DNA from: DASSTY01 sp035760645
GTDB lineage: Bacteria; Gemmatimonadota; Gemmatimonadetes; Gemmatimonadales; GWC2-71-9
Direction of reading: 5' to 3'
Assembly (NCBI GenBank): GCA_035760645.1
Contig: DASTSO010000098.1
Span: 1 to 33,240, forward strand
Length of the DNA: 33,240 nucleotides
Shown here: positions 1 through 8,203 of the stretch, one piece after another
Layout: each line of letters begins with the position of its first letter
How positions within the stretch are numbered: the stretch's first letter is position 1
The notes under the pieces: generated by a model
Told to the model about the DNA's origin: nothing
Database searches by the model: none
The model's input: the letters and a program-made list of their open reading frames with translations, nothing else
Translations under genes and position numbers: made by a program

Positions 1-186
1 CTCACCGCCCAATCCCCCTCCCAACCGCAGCACGGGACCGTGGATCTGCACCCCGACGGCTCCTTCATCTACACCCCCGACCAGGATTACAGTGGCGCCG
101 ATTCGTTCACCTACCGGGCCAGCGACGGTTCGCTCGCGAGCGCCCCGGCCACGGTGACGATCGGCGTCCAGACAGCGACGCCCTAG
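1..186 (+). CDS. C-terminal fragment of an Ig/cadherin-like repeat surface protein
   Basis: The gene enters from outside the window; 61 codons remain, read in frame 1 and ending at a TAG. The fragment holds a motif of the type PQHGTVDLHPDGSFIYTP, then SGADSFTYRASDG and SAPATVTIGV. This is the signature of bacterial cadherin-like/VCBS Ig-fold repeats, found in large secreted or surface adhesins. The same module, with nearly the same words, lies near residues 454-547 of the next gene, so the two are probably tandem paralogues. Start, signal peptide and full length cannot be seen. The family call is strong; any function beyond an extracellular Ig-fold is inference. Confidence 0.8.
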   Translation, partial: LTAQSPSQPQHGTVDLHPDGSFIYTPDQDYSGADSFTYRASDGSLASAPATVTIGVQTATP

Positions 187-320
187 GCGACGCTAGGCGC
201 AGTCGCGCCGGACCTGTGACGTAGCTCCTTTCCGGCGGTGCCCCCCCGGTGGTAACCTGACCGCGGTGTCGCGGGGGAACTGAGCCTCCGCGAACGGGTT
301 ACACTCATCGTGGATGGTCG

Positions 321-2300
321 ATGCGCGCACGCCTGATCATCGCTCCCGCCCTCGTCGCTCCCGCCGTGGCCGCCCTCGCCCTCGCCGCCTGCGGCGGGGG
401 CGACCTCGTGCTCCCGGCCGAAGGGGAGCCCGCCTCGATCACGGTCGTGCGTGGGGCGGGCCAGACCGGCCCCTCGGGCGCCGCCCTGGGCGACTCGGTC
501 GTCGTCCGCGTCACCGATACGAAAGGACGACCCGTCGCGGGGCAGATGGTCGCGTTCGTGGTCGTCGGCGGCGGCGGGAACGCCGCTCCCGACACGGCCG
601 CCACCGACGACGAGGGCCGCGCCGCCACGCGCTGGATCCTGGGCGCCGCGGTCGGCGCCCAGCGCCTCGAGGCGCGCGTCGTCGCGTCCGGCGGCGGCGG
701 GCCGCTCGCCACCCAGGTCACCGCTCAGGCGGTCGCCGGCACCGCCGCCGCCCTCGTGCTCGTGGGCGGGGATGGCCAGACCGGGACCGTCGGGAGCCCG
801 CTGCCCGACTCGCTCGTCGTCCGCGTCGACGACGCCGACGGCAACCCGGTGGCGGGCGTCGCCGTGAGCTGGGCGGTGGCGGGCGGCGGGGGCGCCGTGA
901 GCGCGGCGCAGACGACGACCGGCGCCGACGGCCGCACCGGGGTCGTGCGCACGCTGGGCACCGCCCCGGGCGCGGCCACGACCACGGCCAGCGTGGCCGG
1001 TCTCACCGGCTCGCCGGTCACCTTCGCCGCGACCGCGCGCACCGGGAGCGCCGGGGCGCTCTCGATCACCACCCAGCCCAGCGCGACGGCGCAGAGCGGG
1101 GTGCCGTTCGCGCGGCAACCGCAGGTGCAGCTGCGCGACGCCGGCGGCAACGCCGTCGCGCAGGCGGGGGTCGCCGTCAGTGCGACGCTCGCCTCCGGGC
1201 CCTCGGGCGCGGCGTTGAGCGGCTCCACGACGGTGGCGACGAACGCCCAGGGCCTCGCCACGTTCACCAATCTCGGCCTCAGCGGCCCGGCCGGCGCCTA
1301 CACGATCGCCTTCGGCGGGGCGGGGCTCTCGGGCGCCGTGTCGAGCGCCGTCACCATTCAGGCGGGCGCCGCCACGCGGCTCGCCCTCCTGACCCAACCC
1401 TCGGCCACCGCGCAGAGCGGAGTGCCGTTCGCACAGCAGCCGCGCGTGCAGCTGCGCGACGCCTCCAACAACCCGGTGCGCCAGGCGGGGGTCGCCGTGA
1501 CGGTCACCGTCGCCACGGGCGGCGGCGCCCTCGGCGGCACGACGACGCGCACGACGGACGCGAACGGCGTCGCCGCGTTCACCGACCTCGCCATCGTCGG
1601 CGCGGGCGTCCACACGCTCATCTTCGCCGCCGACGGCTACGCGGGCATCACCTCCAATGCCATCACCGTCTCGATCCCGAACGCGGCCCCGACGGCGGCG
1701 AACGACGGCTACCAGACGCTCGAGGATCAGCGGCTCACGATCGGCGCACCGGGCGTGCTCGGCAACGACTCCGATCCCGACGGCGACCGCCTCACGGCCG
1801 CCGTGGTGCAGGAGCCGCAGCACGGGACGCTCACGCTCAACGCCGACGGCTCGTTCAGCTATCTCGGCGCGACCGACTACAACGGCACCGACAGCTTCAC
1901 CTACACCGCGAGCGACGGCACGCACACGTCGGCGCCCGCCACCGTGACGCTCACGATCGTGCCGGTGAACGACCCGCCCGTCTTCACCAAGGGGCCCGAC
2001 CAGGTCGTCTCGAAGGACGCGGGCCCGCAGACGGTGCCCAACTGGGCGACGAACATCATGATCGGCCCCAACAACCCGTCCCACGACCAGACGCTCACCT
2101 TCCACGTCTCGAGCGATCATCCCGAGTGGTTCGAGGTGCAGCCGGCCATCACGCCCGACGGCACGCTGACTTACGACCCCAACGGGCTCGGCACCGGCGT
2201 CGTCACGGTGACCGTGGTCCTCCAGGACAGCGGCGGGACCGCGAACGGCGGCAACGACACGAGCGACCCGCAGACCTTCACGATCACCATCCAGCCCTAG
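321..2300 (+). CDS. Ig-like repeat lipoprotein with cadherin-like module
   Basis: A 659-residue secreted protein. The N-terminus is a lipoprotein signal with lipobox LAAC and lipidated Cys24. Five or six Ig-fold modules follow: two Big_1-type modules (about 27-130 and 131-240), two closely related modules (about 244-345 and 350-452, each opening with TQPSATAQSGVPFA), a cadherin-like module (about 454-547, with NDSDPDGD and DSFTYTASDG) and a last module (about 548-659). Big_1 and cadherin-like domains are common in bacterial surface adhesins and stalk proteins. The ATG at 321 was chosen because it directly precedes the signal peptide; its ribosome site is weak. The role, adhesion or envelope scaffold, is inferred. 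No enzyme motif was seen. Confidence 0.88.
   Translation: MRARLIIAPALVAPAVAALALAACGGGDLVLPAEGEPASITVVRGAGQTGPSGAALGDSVVVRVTDTKGRPVAGQMVAFVVVGGGGNAAPDTAATDDEGRAATRWILGAAVGAQRLEARVVASGGGGPLATQVTAQAVAGTAAALVLVGGDGQTGTVGSPLPDSLVVRVDDADGNPVAGVAVSWAVAGGGGAVSAAQTTTGADGRTGVVRTLGTAPGAATTTASVAGLTGSPVTFAATARTGSAGALSITTQPSATAQSGVPFARQPQVQLRDAGGNAVAQAGVAVSATLASGPSGAALSGSTTVATNAQGLATFTNLGLSGPAGAYTIAFGGAGLSGAVSSAVTIQAGAATRLALLTQPSATAQSGVPFAQQPRVQLRDASNNPVRQAGVAVTVTVATGGGALGGTTTRTTDANGVAAFTDLAIVGAGVHTLIFAADGYAGITSNAITVSIPNAAPTAANDGYQTLEDQRLTIGAPGVLGNDSDPDGDRLTAAVVQEPQHGTLTLNADGSFSYLGATDYNGTDSFTYTASDGTHTSAPATVTLTIVPVNDPPVFTKGPDQVVSKDAGPQTVPNWATNIMIGPNNPSHDQTLTFHVSSDHPEWFEVQPAITPDGTLTYDPNGLGTGVVTVTVVLQDSGGTANGGNDTSDPQTFTITIQP
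1071..1463 (+). repeat. Two DNA copies of an Ig module inside the lipoprotein gene
   Basis: The segment beginning at 1071 (acccagccc...) recurs at 1392 as a diverged copy, an offset of 321 bp or 107 codons. The best-matching part covers about 70 bases in each copy and encodes the TQPSATAQSGVPFA...VQLRDA stretch. It records an internal module duplication. Confidence 0.75.
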
Positions 2301-2324
2301 CGCCCACCGCGCCCCGGAGCCGCC

Positions 2325-3767
2325 GTGCCGCGTCTCGCCTCGTTCGCCCGCTTCCTCCGCCCGCGCCGCGGCTCGGTTCGGCGCGCGGCGCTCGCGGGCG
2401 CGGTGGGCGCGCTGGGCGCTGCGGCACTCGCCTGCTCCGGCGGCGACCTCACGCTTCCGGGCGAGGGCGTGCCGACCGCGATCACCGTGGTGGGCGGCGA
2501 CGCCCAGACGGGCACCACCGGCGCCGCGCTCGGCGATTCGCTCGCCGTGCGGGTGCGCGATGCCGGGGGACGCGGCCTCGCCGGGGTGCTCCTGCGCTGG
2601 GAGCCGACCGGCGGGCGGGTCTCGCCGGCTTCGGGCCGCACCGACTCGACCGGCTACGCCGCCACCCGGCGCATCCTCGGCGACACGGCGGGGAGCTATC
2701 CGACGCTCGTCGTCGTGGACGGATCGCCCGAGGTGCGCGCGAGCTTCACGGCGGTGGCCACGCCCGATCCCGCCCGGCGCCTCGCCCTCGCTCTGATCAC
2801 CGCGCCGCCCGCCTCCGCCCACACCGGCGAGCGCTTCAGCCGCCAGCCCGAGCTGCAGCTGCGCGACGGCGACGGCCGCGACGTCGCGCGCAGCGGGGTC
2901 GCGGTCACCGCCGCGGTGGAGTCCGGGCAGGGCCTGCTGCAGGGCACGACGACGCGCCCCACCGATGCGTCGGGCCGTGCGCGCTTCACCGATCTCGCCA
3001 TCACCGGCGCCACCGGCGACCACGTGCTCATCTTCGCGGCCGACGGGATCGCCAGCGTACGCTCGGCGAGGATCGCGGTCTCGACACCGGAGATCCCGCG
3101 CACGCCGACCCGGATCGCGGTGCACGCCGGTGACGGCCAGGAGGCCGAGGTCGGCGCCACGGTCCCGATCGCTCCCGCGGTGCTCGTGAGCGACGGGGCC
3201 GACCGGCCGGTGGAGGGTGCCGAGGTCACCTTCGCCGTGACCGCGGGCCGCGGCAGCGTCTCGGGCTCGAAGCAGAAGACGGGCGCCGACGGGATCGCGA
3301 CCGTGGGGGGCTGGACGCTGGGATCCGCGCCCGGAACGAACCGGCTCGTCGCGACCACTTCGGGCGTTGCGGCGGGAGCGACCTTCACCGCGACGGCGAA
3401 GGAGAAGTCGCCCCCGCCCCCGCCCCCGCCCCCGCCGCCGCCCTCGCCGCCGGAGCCCACGGCCACCGCGCTCGCCTTCGCGACGCAGCCCTCCGACACC
3501 AAGCGGCGGGAGACCATCCGGCCGCTCGTACAGGTGCAGCTCCTCGATCGCGACGGCAAGCTCGTGCCGCGCGACGGGGTGACGATCCGCGTGGCGCTCG
3601 CTCGCGGCGCGGAGGATGGCAAGCTCCAGGGCGACACCGAGGTCTCCACCAGAGACGGGATCGCGACCTTCTCCCTCGCCATCGACGGGCGGGGCACGTT
3701 CAGTCTGCGCGCGAGCGCCGACGGTCTCAGCTCGGCCACGAGCCGGGACTTCAACGTCCGCCGCTGA
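2325..3767 (+). CDS. Ig-like repeat lipoprotein with proline-rich linker
   Basis: A 480-residue paralogue of the preceding gene, 24 bp downstream and probably co-transcribed. It starts at a GTG with cggag about six bases upstream. The signal has a long arginine-rich n-region, a hydrophobic core and a lipobox ALAC, with lipidated Cys37. After the Cys, GGDLTLPGEGVPTAITVV closely matches the start of the mature upstream protein. Modules lie at about 38-146, 147-255 and 256-362, then a run of prolines (about 363-377), then a last Ig-like module to residue 480. It has no cadherin-like module. The polyproline linker probably separates the last domain from the membrane-proximal ones. Anchoring in a membrane facing the periplasm or outside is inferred from the lipobox; the ligand is unknown. 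Confidence 0.87.
   Translation: MPRLASFARFLRPRRGSVRRAALAGAVGALGAAALACSGGDLTLPGEGVPTAITVVGGDAQTGTTGAALGDSLAVRVRDAGGRGLAGVLLRWEPTGGRVSPASGRTDSTGYAATRRILGDTAGSYPTLVVVDGSPEVRASFTAVATPDPARRLALALITAPPASAHTGERFSRQPELQLRDGDGRDVARSGVAVTAAVESGQGLLQGTTTRPTDASGRARFTDLAITGATGDHVLIFAADGIASVRSARIAVSTPEIPRTPTRIAVHAGDGQEAEVGATVPIAPAVLVSDGADRPVEGAEVTFAVTAGRGSVSGSKQKTGADGIATVGGWTLGSAPGTNRLVATTSGVAAGATFTATAKEKSPPPPPPPPPPPSPPEPTATALAFATQPSDTKRRETIRPLVQVQLLDRDGKLVPRDGVTIRVALARGAEDGKLQGDTEVSTRDGIATFSLAIDGRGTFSLRASADGLSSATSRDFNVRR
3411..3452 (+). repeat. Polyproline-coding C/G microsatellite
   Basis: About four tandem copies of cccccg, then ccg and tcg triplets, encode the proline run in the Ig-like lipoprotein. 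Slippage here in units other than 3 bp would break the frame. Confidence 0.85.
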
Positions 3768-3804
3768 CCCGCGAACGGAGCGGAGCAACGGCCGCGAGAG
3801 AGGG

Positions 3805-3833
3805 TAGACAAACACCCGCGGCCCGGCTATTAT
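3805..3833 (+). promoter_or_regulatory. Sigma-70-type promoter for the tRNA-Leu/tRNA-Thr unit
   Basis: TAGACA (3805-3810), exactly 17 bases, then TATTAT (3828-3833). Both hexamers match the vegetative consensus at five of six positions. The predicted start near 3840 lies about 17 bases upstream of tRNA-Leu. AT-rich hexamers stand out in this GC-rich sequence. Confidence 0.75.
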
Positions 3834-3856
3834 CCCCGGCCTGTAGGAAACCGCCC

Positions 3857-3938
3857 GCCCTGGTGGTGAAACTGGTAGACACGCTATCTTGAGGGGGTAG
3901 TGCCGAAAGGCGTCCCGGTTCGAATCCGGGCCAGGGCA
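3857..3938 (+). tRNA. tRNA-Leu (anticodon GAG)
   Basis: An 82-nt cloverleaf. The acceptor stem GCCCTGG pairs with CCAGGGC, followed by discriminator A. The anticodon stem is CTATC/GGTAG with loop TTGAGGG, giving anticodon GAG. A long class II variable arm (TGCCGAAAGGCGT), typical of tRNA-Leu, follows. The T arm is CCCGG-TTCGAAT-CCGGG. The 3' CCA is not encoded. It lies seven bases before tRNA-Thr and shares its promoter and terminator. Confidence 0.95.
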
Positions 3939-3945
3939 TCCCGTC

Positions 3946-4017
3946 GCCGGTGTAGCTCAGTGGTAGAGCACCCGATTCGTAATCGGGCGGTCGTCGGTTC
4001 AATCCCGACCACCGGCT
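3946..4017 (+). tRNA. tRNA-Thr (anticodon CGT)
   Basis: A 72-nt cloverleaf. The acceptor stem GCCGGTG pairs with CACCGGC, with discriminator T. The anticodon stem is CCCGA/TCGGG with loop TTCGTAA, giving anticodon CGT, which reads ACG. The T arm is GTCGG-TTCAATC-CCGAC. CCA is not encoded. It is second in a two-tRNA unit. Confidence 0.95.
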
Positions 4018-4026
4018 TCAAAGGAA

Positions 4027-4054
4027 GAAAGGCACCCCGTTCGGGGTGCCTTTC
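4027..4054 (+). terminator. Rho-independent terminator after the tRNA pair
   Basis: A perfect 12-bp stem, gaaaggcacccc (4027-4038) with ggggtgcctttc (4043-4054), loop gttc, then cgcgttt. It starts ten bases after tRNA-Thr. It could also serve the leftward gene ending at 4083. Confidence 0.85.
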
Positions 4055-4082
4055 GCGTTTCCGGGCTTCGGTGCCGCCGTGC

Positions 4083-4787
4083 TCAGAGGCCGAGGAGATC
4101 GGCCAGGGCGCGGTCCACCACCTCGGAGGTGCGGCCCTCGATCACCTTCTGCAGCACGTCCATCGCCTCGCGCGCGAGGCTCTCGGGGTGTACCCGGTCG
4201 CGCTCGTAGCGCACGATGTTGCCGAGCGGCAGGGGAACGATGCGCGGGTCGTCCTCGTCGTCCTCATCCTCCTCGTCGCCGTCGAAGGCGTCGAGGTCGT
4301 CGACGGCGGCCTCCGCCTCGGCGTCGGCCACCGCCGCCTCGTAGGCCGAGCTCGGGACGCTCGCCGCCCAGGGCTCCTCCGCGTCCTCCTCGTCCTCCTC
4401 CTCCATCCCTTCCGGCAGCGCGATCATCGCGAACAGCCGGCACTGCAGGCCCGGCGGTGCTTCCTGGGCGACGAGCACGACGGGGACGGGATCCTCGAAG
4501 ATCTCCTGCTCCTCGAGCTCCTGATAGGCCTCGGGCGGCAGCACGCAGCGGGCGATGAGGCGCTCGCCGCAATAGGTGCCCATGCAGACCATCCCCTCGG
4601 GCGTGCGCTCGTCCTCGATCAGCCCGACGTGGAGCTGCACCGGCTGGTCGGTCGCCGCGAGCGCGACCGGCACCCGGCCGCCTTCCGCGGCGCCCTCGGG
4701 CCGGTCCTCACCCGCCTGCTCGGCGTCCTCGCTCCCCTCGGGCTCGGGAAACGGGTCGTCGTCGTGATCGAAAGGATCGTAGGTCAT
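4083..4787 (-). CDS. Acidic protein of unknown function
   Basis: A 234-residue protein with no family I can name. It has no signal peptide or membrane segment, so it is probably cytoplasmic. The N-terminus (about 1-35) is rich in Asp and Glu. A more hydrophobic, folded-looking section follows (about 38-130, with LHVGLIEDERTPEGM and a Cys pair in MVCMGTYCGE). Then come an acidic low-complexity stretch (about 131-180, including DGDEEDEDDEDD) and a basic, helical C-terminus (about 185-234, with REAMDVLQKVIEGR). It starts at an ATG 52 bp downstream of the FtsH stop and is probably last in that operon. The acidic tracts could bind basic partners, but that is speculation. Confidence 0.75.
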   Translation of the reverse strand: MTYDPFDHDDDPFPEPEGSEDAEQAGEDRPEGAAEGGRVPVALAATDQPVQLHVGLIEDERTPEGMVCMGTYCGERLIARCVLPPEAYQELEEQEIFEDPVPVVLVAQEAPPGLQCRLFAMIALPEGMEEEDEEDAEEPWAASVPSSAYEAAVADAEAEAAVDDLDAFDGDEEDEDDEDDPRIVPLPLGNIVRYERDRVHPESLAREAMDVLQKVIEGRTSEVVDRALADLLGL

Positions 4788-4839
4788 GGCTCCCTCCCAC
4801 CCCCAACATAATCGATCCGGACCGCGGAGGATGGGAGAG

Positions 4840-6705
4840 TCAGGCCACCACCTGGAGCGGGGCCCGGCTCAGGCCGTTGGCCTCGAGGATGCGGAGCGCC
4901 TCGTCGCCCTCGACGGTCTCGTGCTCGAGCAGCGCCTGAGCGAGCGCCTCGAGCGCCGCGCGGTTCCCCAGGAGCACGCCGCGCACCCGGGCGTACATCC
5001 CGTCGAGCAGCTCGCGCACCTCGCGGTCCATGGCGGCGTGGATGTCGCCGCTCACCGGGCCGTTCTGCGTGTCGTAGACCATGAGCCCGCTCGAGCGGCC
5101 CATGCCGAGGTGATAGATCATGTCCTTGGCGATCCGGGTGGCGTGCTGCAGGTCGCTGCGCGCGCCGCTGGTGATCGCCTGGTCGCCGAAGACGATTTCC
5201 TCGGCCGCGCGCCCGCCCAGCGCCTTGAGGATCTGGCCCTCGAGGTAGTGGCGCGAGTGCAGGTGCCGGTCGTCGTCGGGCGAGAAGAAGGCGACGCCCA
5301 TCGCGCGCCCGCGCGGCTGAATGGTGACCTTGTGCAGCCCGTCCTCGGGGCAGCAGAGGACGCCCGCCACCGCGTGGCCCGCCTCGTGGATCGCCACGAT
5401 GCGCCACTCGAGCGCAGTGGCGCGGAAGCCGGTGCGCTCCTTGCCGAGCAGGAAGCGGTCGCGCGCGGCCTCGATGTGGTTCCACTCGACCTGCGCCTCG
5501 CCTTCGCGCGCGGCGCTGATCGCCGCCTCGTTGATCAGGTTGGCGAGGTCGGCGCCGTTGGCCTGCACCATGAGCCGGGCGAGCCGGCCCAGGTCCACGC
5601 CGGCGCCGAGCGGCACCTGGCGCTGCGCGACGTGGAGCCGGAGGATCTGCTCGCGCTCGGTCGCGGTCGGCAGCCCCACGACGACCGAGCGGTCGAAGCG
5701 CCCGGCCCGCAGCAGGGCGGGGTCGAGGTCCTCCTGCCGGTTCGTCGCGGCGAGGACGACGACGCCCTCGGTCGCGGCGAAGCCGTCCATCTCGACCAGC
5801 AGCTGGTTGAGCGTGCGGTCGTCCTCGTTGTGCGACTGGTTGCGCCCGCGGCGCCCGCCCAGCGCGTCGATCTCGTCGATGAAGATGACGCCGCCGGTCT
5901 TGCGGGCCTTCTTGAAGAGCGAGCGGATCCGCCGTACGCCGAGGCCCACGATGAAGCCGGTCACCTCGCTGCCCGAGATGCTGTAGAACGGCACCGCCGC
6001 CTCGCCCGCCACGGCGCGCGCCATGAGCGTCTTGCCGGTGCCCGGCGGGCCGAACATCAGCACGCCCTTCGGCGTGCGCGCGCCCATCTTCGCGTACTTC
6101 GACGGATCGCGCAGGAACTCGACCACCTCGCGCAGCTCGGCCACGACGCCCTCGTTGCCGGCGACGTTGGCGAAGGTCGTGGACGACCGGCCGCGCGCGC
6201 CGAGGTCGCCGTTGCCCTGCGGGTTCTGCAGCTGCCGCACGATGACGAAGCCGAAGACGCCGAGGAAGGTGAGGCTGACGAGCAGGTTGACGAGCTCGAC
6301 GCGGTCGCGTCCCGCGCCGCGGAAGGCGACGCTCACGCCGCGCTGCTCGGCGCGCGCGAGGAGGTCGTTCGCGTCGGTCTGCGAGAAGACGACGCGGAAG
6401 CCGCGCGCGGCCGCCGAGGCCCCCGCGGGCGCCGCCGCCGGAGACGCGCCGGCGCGCCACCAGCCCTCGATCTCCTGGCCCGGCACCACGGCGATCGAGT
6501 CCACCCGGCCGGCGTCCATCGCGGCGACCATCGCGCTGTAGGTGAGCTCGGGCGTCGCGGCCGCCGCGGCGCGTGTGCGCGCCACGAAGAGCGCGAGCGC
6601 CGCGACCATGGCGGCGGTGGTGAGCCCCGCCAGCGCCCACCAGAGCCGCCGGCGCGTGTTGGAGCGGCCGGCCGGAATCGGCGCGTCGGAATTGGACCAC
6701 TGCAT
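4840..6705 (-). CDS. ftsH: FtsH-like membrane AAA+ zinc metalloprotease, divergent
   Basis: A 621-residue ATP-dependent protease of the inner membrane that would extract and degrade membrane and cytosolic proteins. Visible parts: TM1 (about 20-42), a periplasmic segment (about 44-138), TM2 (about 139-158), Walker A GPPGTGKT (219-226), Walker B VIFIDEIDAL (273-282), the second region of homology with LLRAGRFDR (331-339), and zinc site HEAGH (440-444) with Asp518 in SGARSDLQ as likely third ligand. Length fits the family. The pore loop reads GFIVGLG where FtsH usually has MFVGVG, so the key Phe is Ile. The C-terminus after about residue 540 also diverges. The ATG at 6705 was chosen because GGAG lies about nine bases upstream, beside the stop of the preceding gene; longer versions would overlap that gene. 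It is probably a paralogue, not the housekeeping copy. Confidence 0.92.
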   Translation of the reverse strand: MQWSNSDAPIPAGRSNTRRRLWWALAGLTTAAMVAALALFVARTRAAAAATPELTYSAMVAAMDAGRVDSIAVVPGQEIEGWWRAGASPAAAPAGASAAARGFRVVFSQTDANDLLARAEQRGVSVAFRGAGRDRVELVNLLVSLTFLGVFGFVIVRQLQNPQGNGDLGARGRSSTTFANVAGNEGVVAELREVVEFLRDPSKYAKMGARTPKGVLMFGPPGTGKTLMARAVAGEAAVPFYSISGSEVTGFIVGLGVRRIRSLFKKARKTGGVIFIDEIDALGGRRGRNQSHNEDDRTLNQLLVEMDGFAATEGVVVLAATNRQEDLDPALLRAGRFDRSVVVGLPTATEREQILRLHVAQRQVPLGAGVDLGRLARLMVQANGADLANLINEAAISAAREGEAQVEWNHIEAARDRFLLGKERTGFRATALEWRIVAIHEAGHAVAGVLCCPEDGLHKVTIQPRGRAMGVAFFSPDDDRHLHSRHYLEGQILKALGGRAAEEIVFGDQAITSGARSDLQHATRIAKDMIYHLGMGRSSGLMVYDTQNGPVSGDIHAAMDREVRELLDGMYARVRGVLLGNRAALEALAQALLEHETVEGDEALRILEANGLSRAPLQVVA

Positions 6706-6710
6706 GCTGC

Positions 6711-7832
6711 TTACTCCGTTCCCTCGAATCCGTCGAGTGTCGCACCCGCGAGCAGGCGGCTCGCGAGCGGGTGGCGGGCATAGAGCGGCCGGGCCAGCAG
6801 CCACGCCGCCATCGCGCGGGTGCCCGGCACTAGACGCTCGTAGGCCGTCAGCAGTTCCGGGCCGCCGCGGGCCGCGGCCGGCCGGGCCGTCGTCTGCAGA
6901 AAATGGATCGCGAAGGCGACCGCCTCCGCCTGCTGCTCGCTCGGGTGGCCGTAGCCGTAGCGGAGCGAGTCGGTGATCGGGCCGACGCCGCGCCACAGCG
7001 TGCGCACCGTCGCCGCCGCGCGCCGCTGCCAGCGGTGGGCCAGCTCGTGCGCCAGCGTGTGCCGCAGCTGCGCCGCGGAGGTCATCCGGTCCGGCGAGAG
7101 CGACAGCGAGTCGCGGGAGGCGATGTATTCGCCGAGGCGCGCGGCGGAGGCGCCTCGCGTGCCCACCAGCCCGACCGGACGCTCGGGCCGGCCGAAGAGC
7201 TGGAAGAGGGAGTCCGCATAGGCGCCGCCGATCAGGGTGTCGAGCGTGGTGCGCACGGCGACCGTGTCCCGCGGATCGACGAGCGGCGTGCCGGCGTCGA
7301 GCCGGGTGGCGCCCAGGCTGTCGAGCCAGACCGGACCTTCGGCGAGCTCCGCGAGCACGCCCGGCTCGGCGGTCTCGAACACCCCGCCGTCGAGGTGAAA
7401 GAGATAGACCGGCGACGCGCTGTCGCCCGCGACTCCCAGGAGGGTGACGGCGCTGCGTCGCCGCGCGGCCCCATCGGGGGTGCGCCGGACGAAATAGAGC
7501 GGGTAGATCACCGATTCGCCGACCGCGTCGCTCGCGTCGTGCGGATGGAAGACCAGCGCTTCGCGGGAGAGCTCGAGGGCGCCCGCCACCGGCGGGAGCC
7601 CGGCCACCGAGAGGAGACCGGTGAGCGAGCCCTGCAGCCGGGCCGAGCCCGCGCCCTTGGCGGCGAGCGAGTCGTCGCCGGCACGGCCGGCGACGGCCTC
7701 GGCCCGCGGGGCGTATCCCTGCTGCGCGGCGACCGCCGCAGGGGCGGCGCTGCCCGTCGGACCGGCCAGCGCCATGGCCGCGGCCACGGCGAGCGTCGTG
7801 TTCCGGAGGAAGTGACTGGGACGGATGTTCAC
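6711..7832 (-). CDS. Exported HExxH zinc metalloprotease-like protein
   Basis: A 373-residue protein starting at GTG, with a signal peptide (about 1-36, cleavage near AVAAQ). The core motif is HTLAHELAHRWQ: His262, Glu263 and His266 form an HExxH zinc site. About 33 residues later HPSEQQAEAVAFAIHF offers Glu303 as third ligand, a gluzincin-like layout. The central region (about 85-215) is beta-rich and I do not recognise it. It ends five bases before ftsH, and the ftsH ribosome site sits at its stop codon, so the two are probably translationally coupled. A periplasmic peptidase role beside an inner-membrane protease is plausible but inferred; substrate and named family are unknown. Confidence 0.75.
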   Translation of the reverse strand: MNIRPSHFLRNTTLAVAAAMALAGPTGSAAPAAVAAQQGYAPRAEAVAGRAGDDSLAAKGAGSARLQGSLTGLLSVAGLPPVAGALELSREALVFHPHDASDAVGESVIYPLYFVRRTPDGAARRRSAVTLLGVAGDSASPVYLFHLDGGVFETAEPGVLAELAEGPVWLDSLGATRLDAGTPLVDPRDTVAVRTTLDTLIGGAYADSLFQLFGRPERPVGLVGTRGASAARLGEYIASRDSLSLSPDRMTSAAQLRHTLAHELAHRWQRRAAATVRTLWRGVGPITDSLRYGYGHPSEQQAEAVAFAIHFLQTTARPAAARGGPELLTAYERLVPGTRAMAAWLLARPLYARHPLASRLLAGATLDGFEGTE

Positions 7833-7861
7833 TGCGCGTGCTGCGTCCTGCGTCGGACCGC

Positions 7862-8113
7862 TCAGCGCCCGGCGAGGGGCGGGTGCGCCGGCTCGGCGAG
7901 GACCGGGACCGCGGCGAAGGCCGTGCTGTCGAGGTAGTTCGTGCCGCGGTCGATCGTCGCCGACGTCGTCGGAGCGAGGGTGATCAGCCGCGCGACCAGC
8001 ACGACGATCAGGAGGACCATCGACCCGAGCGTGAGGGCGGGCCAGAGCGGGCGCACCGGGGTCGGGATGCTGCTCGTGTCGGTAGCGGCTGCGGCGAGAG
8101 GGGAGAGGGTCAT
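7862..8113 (-). CDS. Small single-pass membrane protein of unknown function
   Basis: An 83-residue protein. About 20 polar N-terminal residues precede one strong hydrophobic helix (about 25-47, with LGSMVLLIVVLVARLITL), followed by a short extracytoplasmic tail. The ATG at 8113 was chosen over an upstream in-frame ATG at 8137 because AAGGAAAG lies about seven bases before it and the upstream start has no such site. It is the first gene of the leftward operon, 29 bp before the exported metalloprotease. No known family was recognised. It might be an accessory subunit of the protease pair, but this rests only on position. Confidence 0.6.
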   Translation of the reverse strand: MTLSPLAAAATDTSSIPTPVRPLWPALTLGSMVLLIVVLVARLITLAPTTSATIDRGTNYLDSTAFAAVPVLAEPAHPPLAGR

Positions 8114-8203
8114 GTCGCGCTTTCCTTCCGGGGCCATCGTGGGGTCGTCCAAATCATTGACGCCACATGCGTTCGCCCTCGGTTGAGGCAGAAAGCGGGC
8201 CAC

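Noticed and set aside
3411..3452. CRISPR-like or mobile repeat
   Set aside because: It is a short polyproline-coding microsatellite inside a gene, with no spacers.
183..3815. Minus-strand open frame of 1210 codons opposite the Ig-like lipoproteins
   Set aside because: Arg/Gly/Ala-rich low-complexity translation typical of antisense frames in GC-rich DNA; the plus strand has signal peptides and recognisable domains.
3857..4017. tRNA genes as an integration site
   Set aside because: No duplicated 3' tRNA fragment and no integrase gene were seen downstream; a normal terminator follows.
6706..6996. N-terminal extension of FtsH to 718 residues
   Set aside because: It overlaps the end of the exported metalloprotease gene and is Arg/Pro/Gly-rich; the ATG at 6705 has a good ribosome site and precedes TM1.
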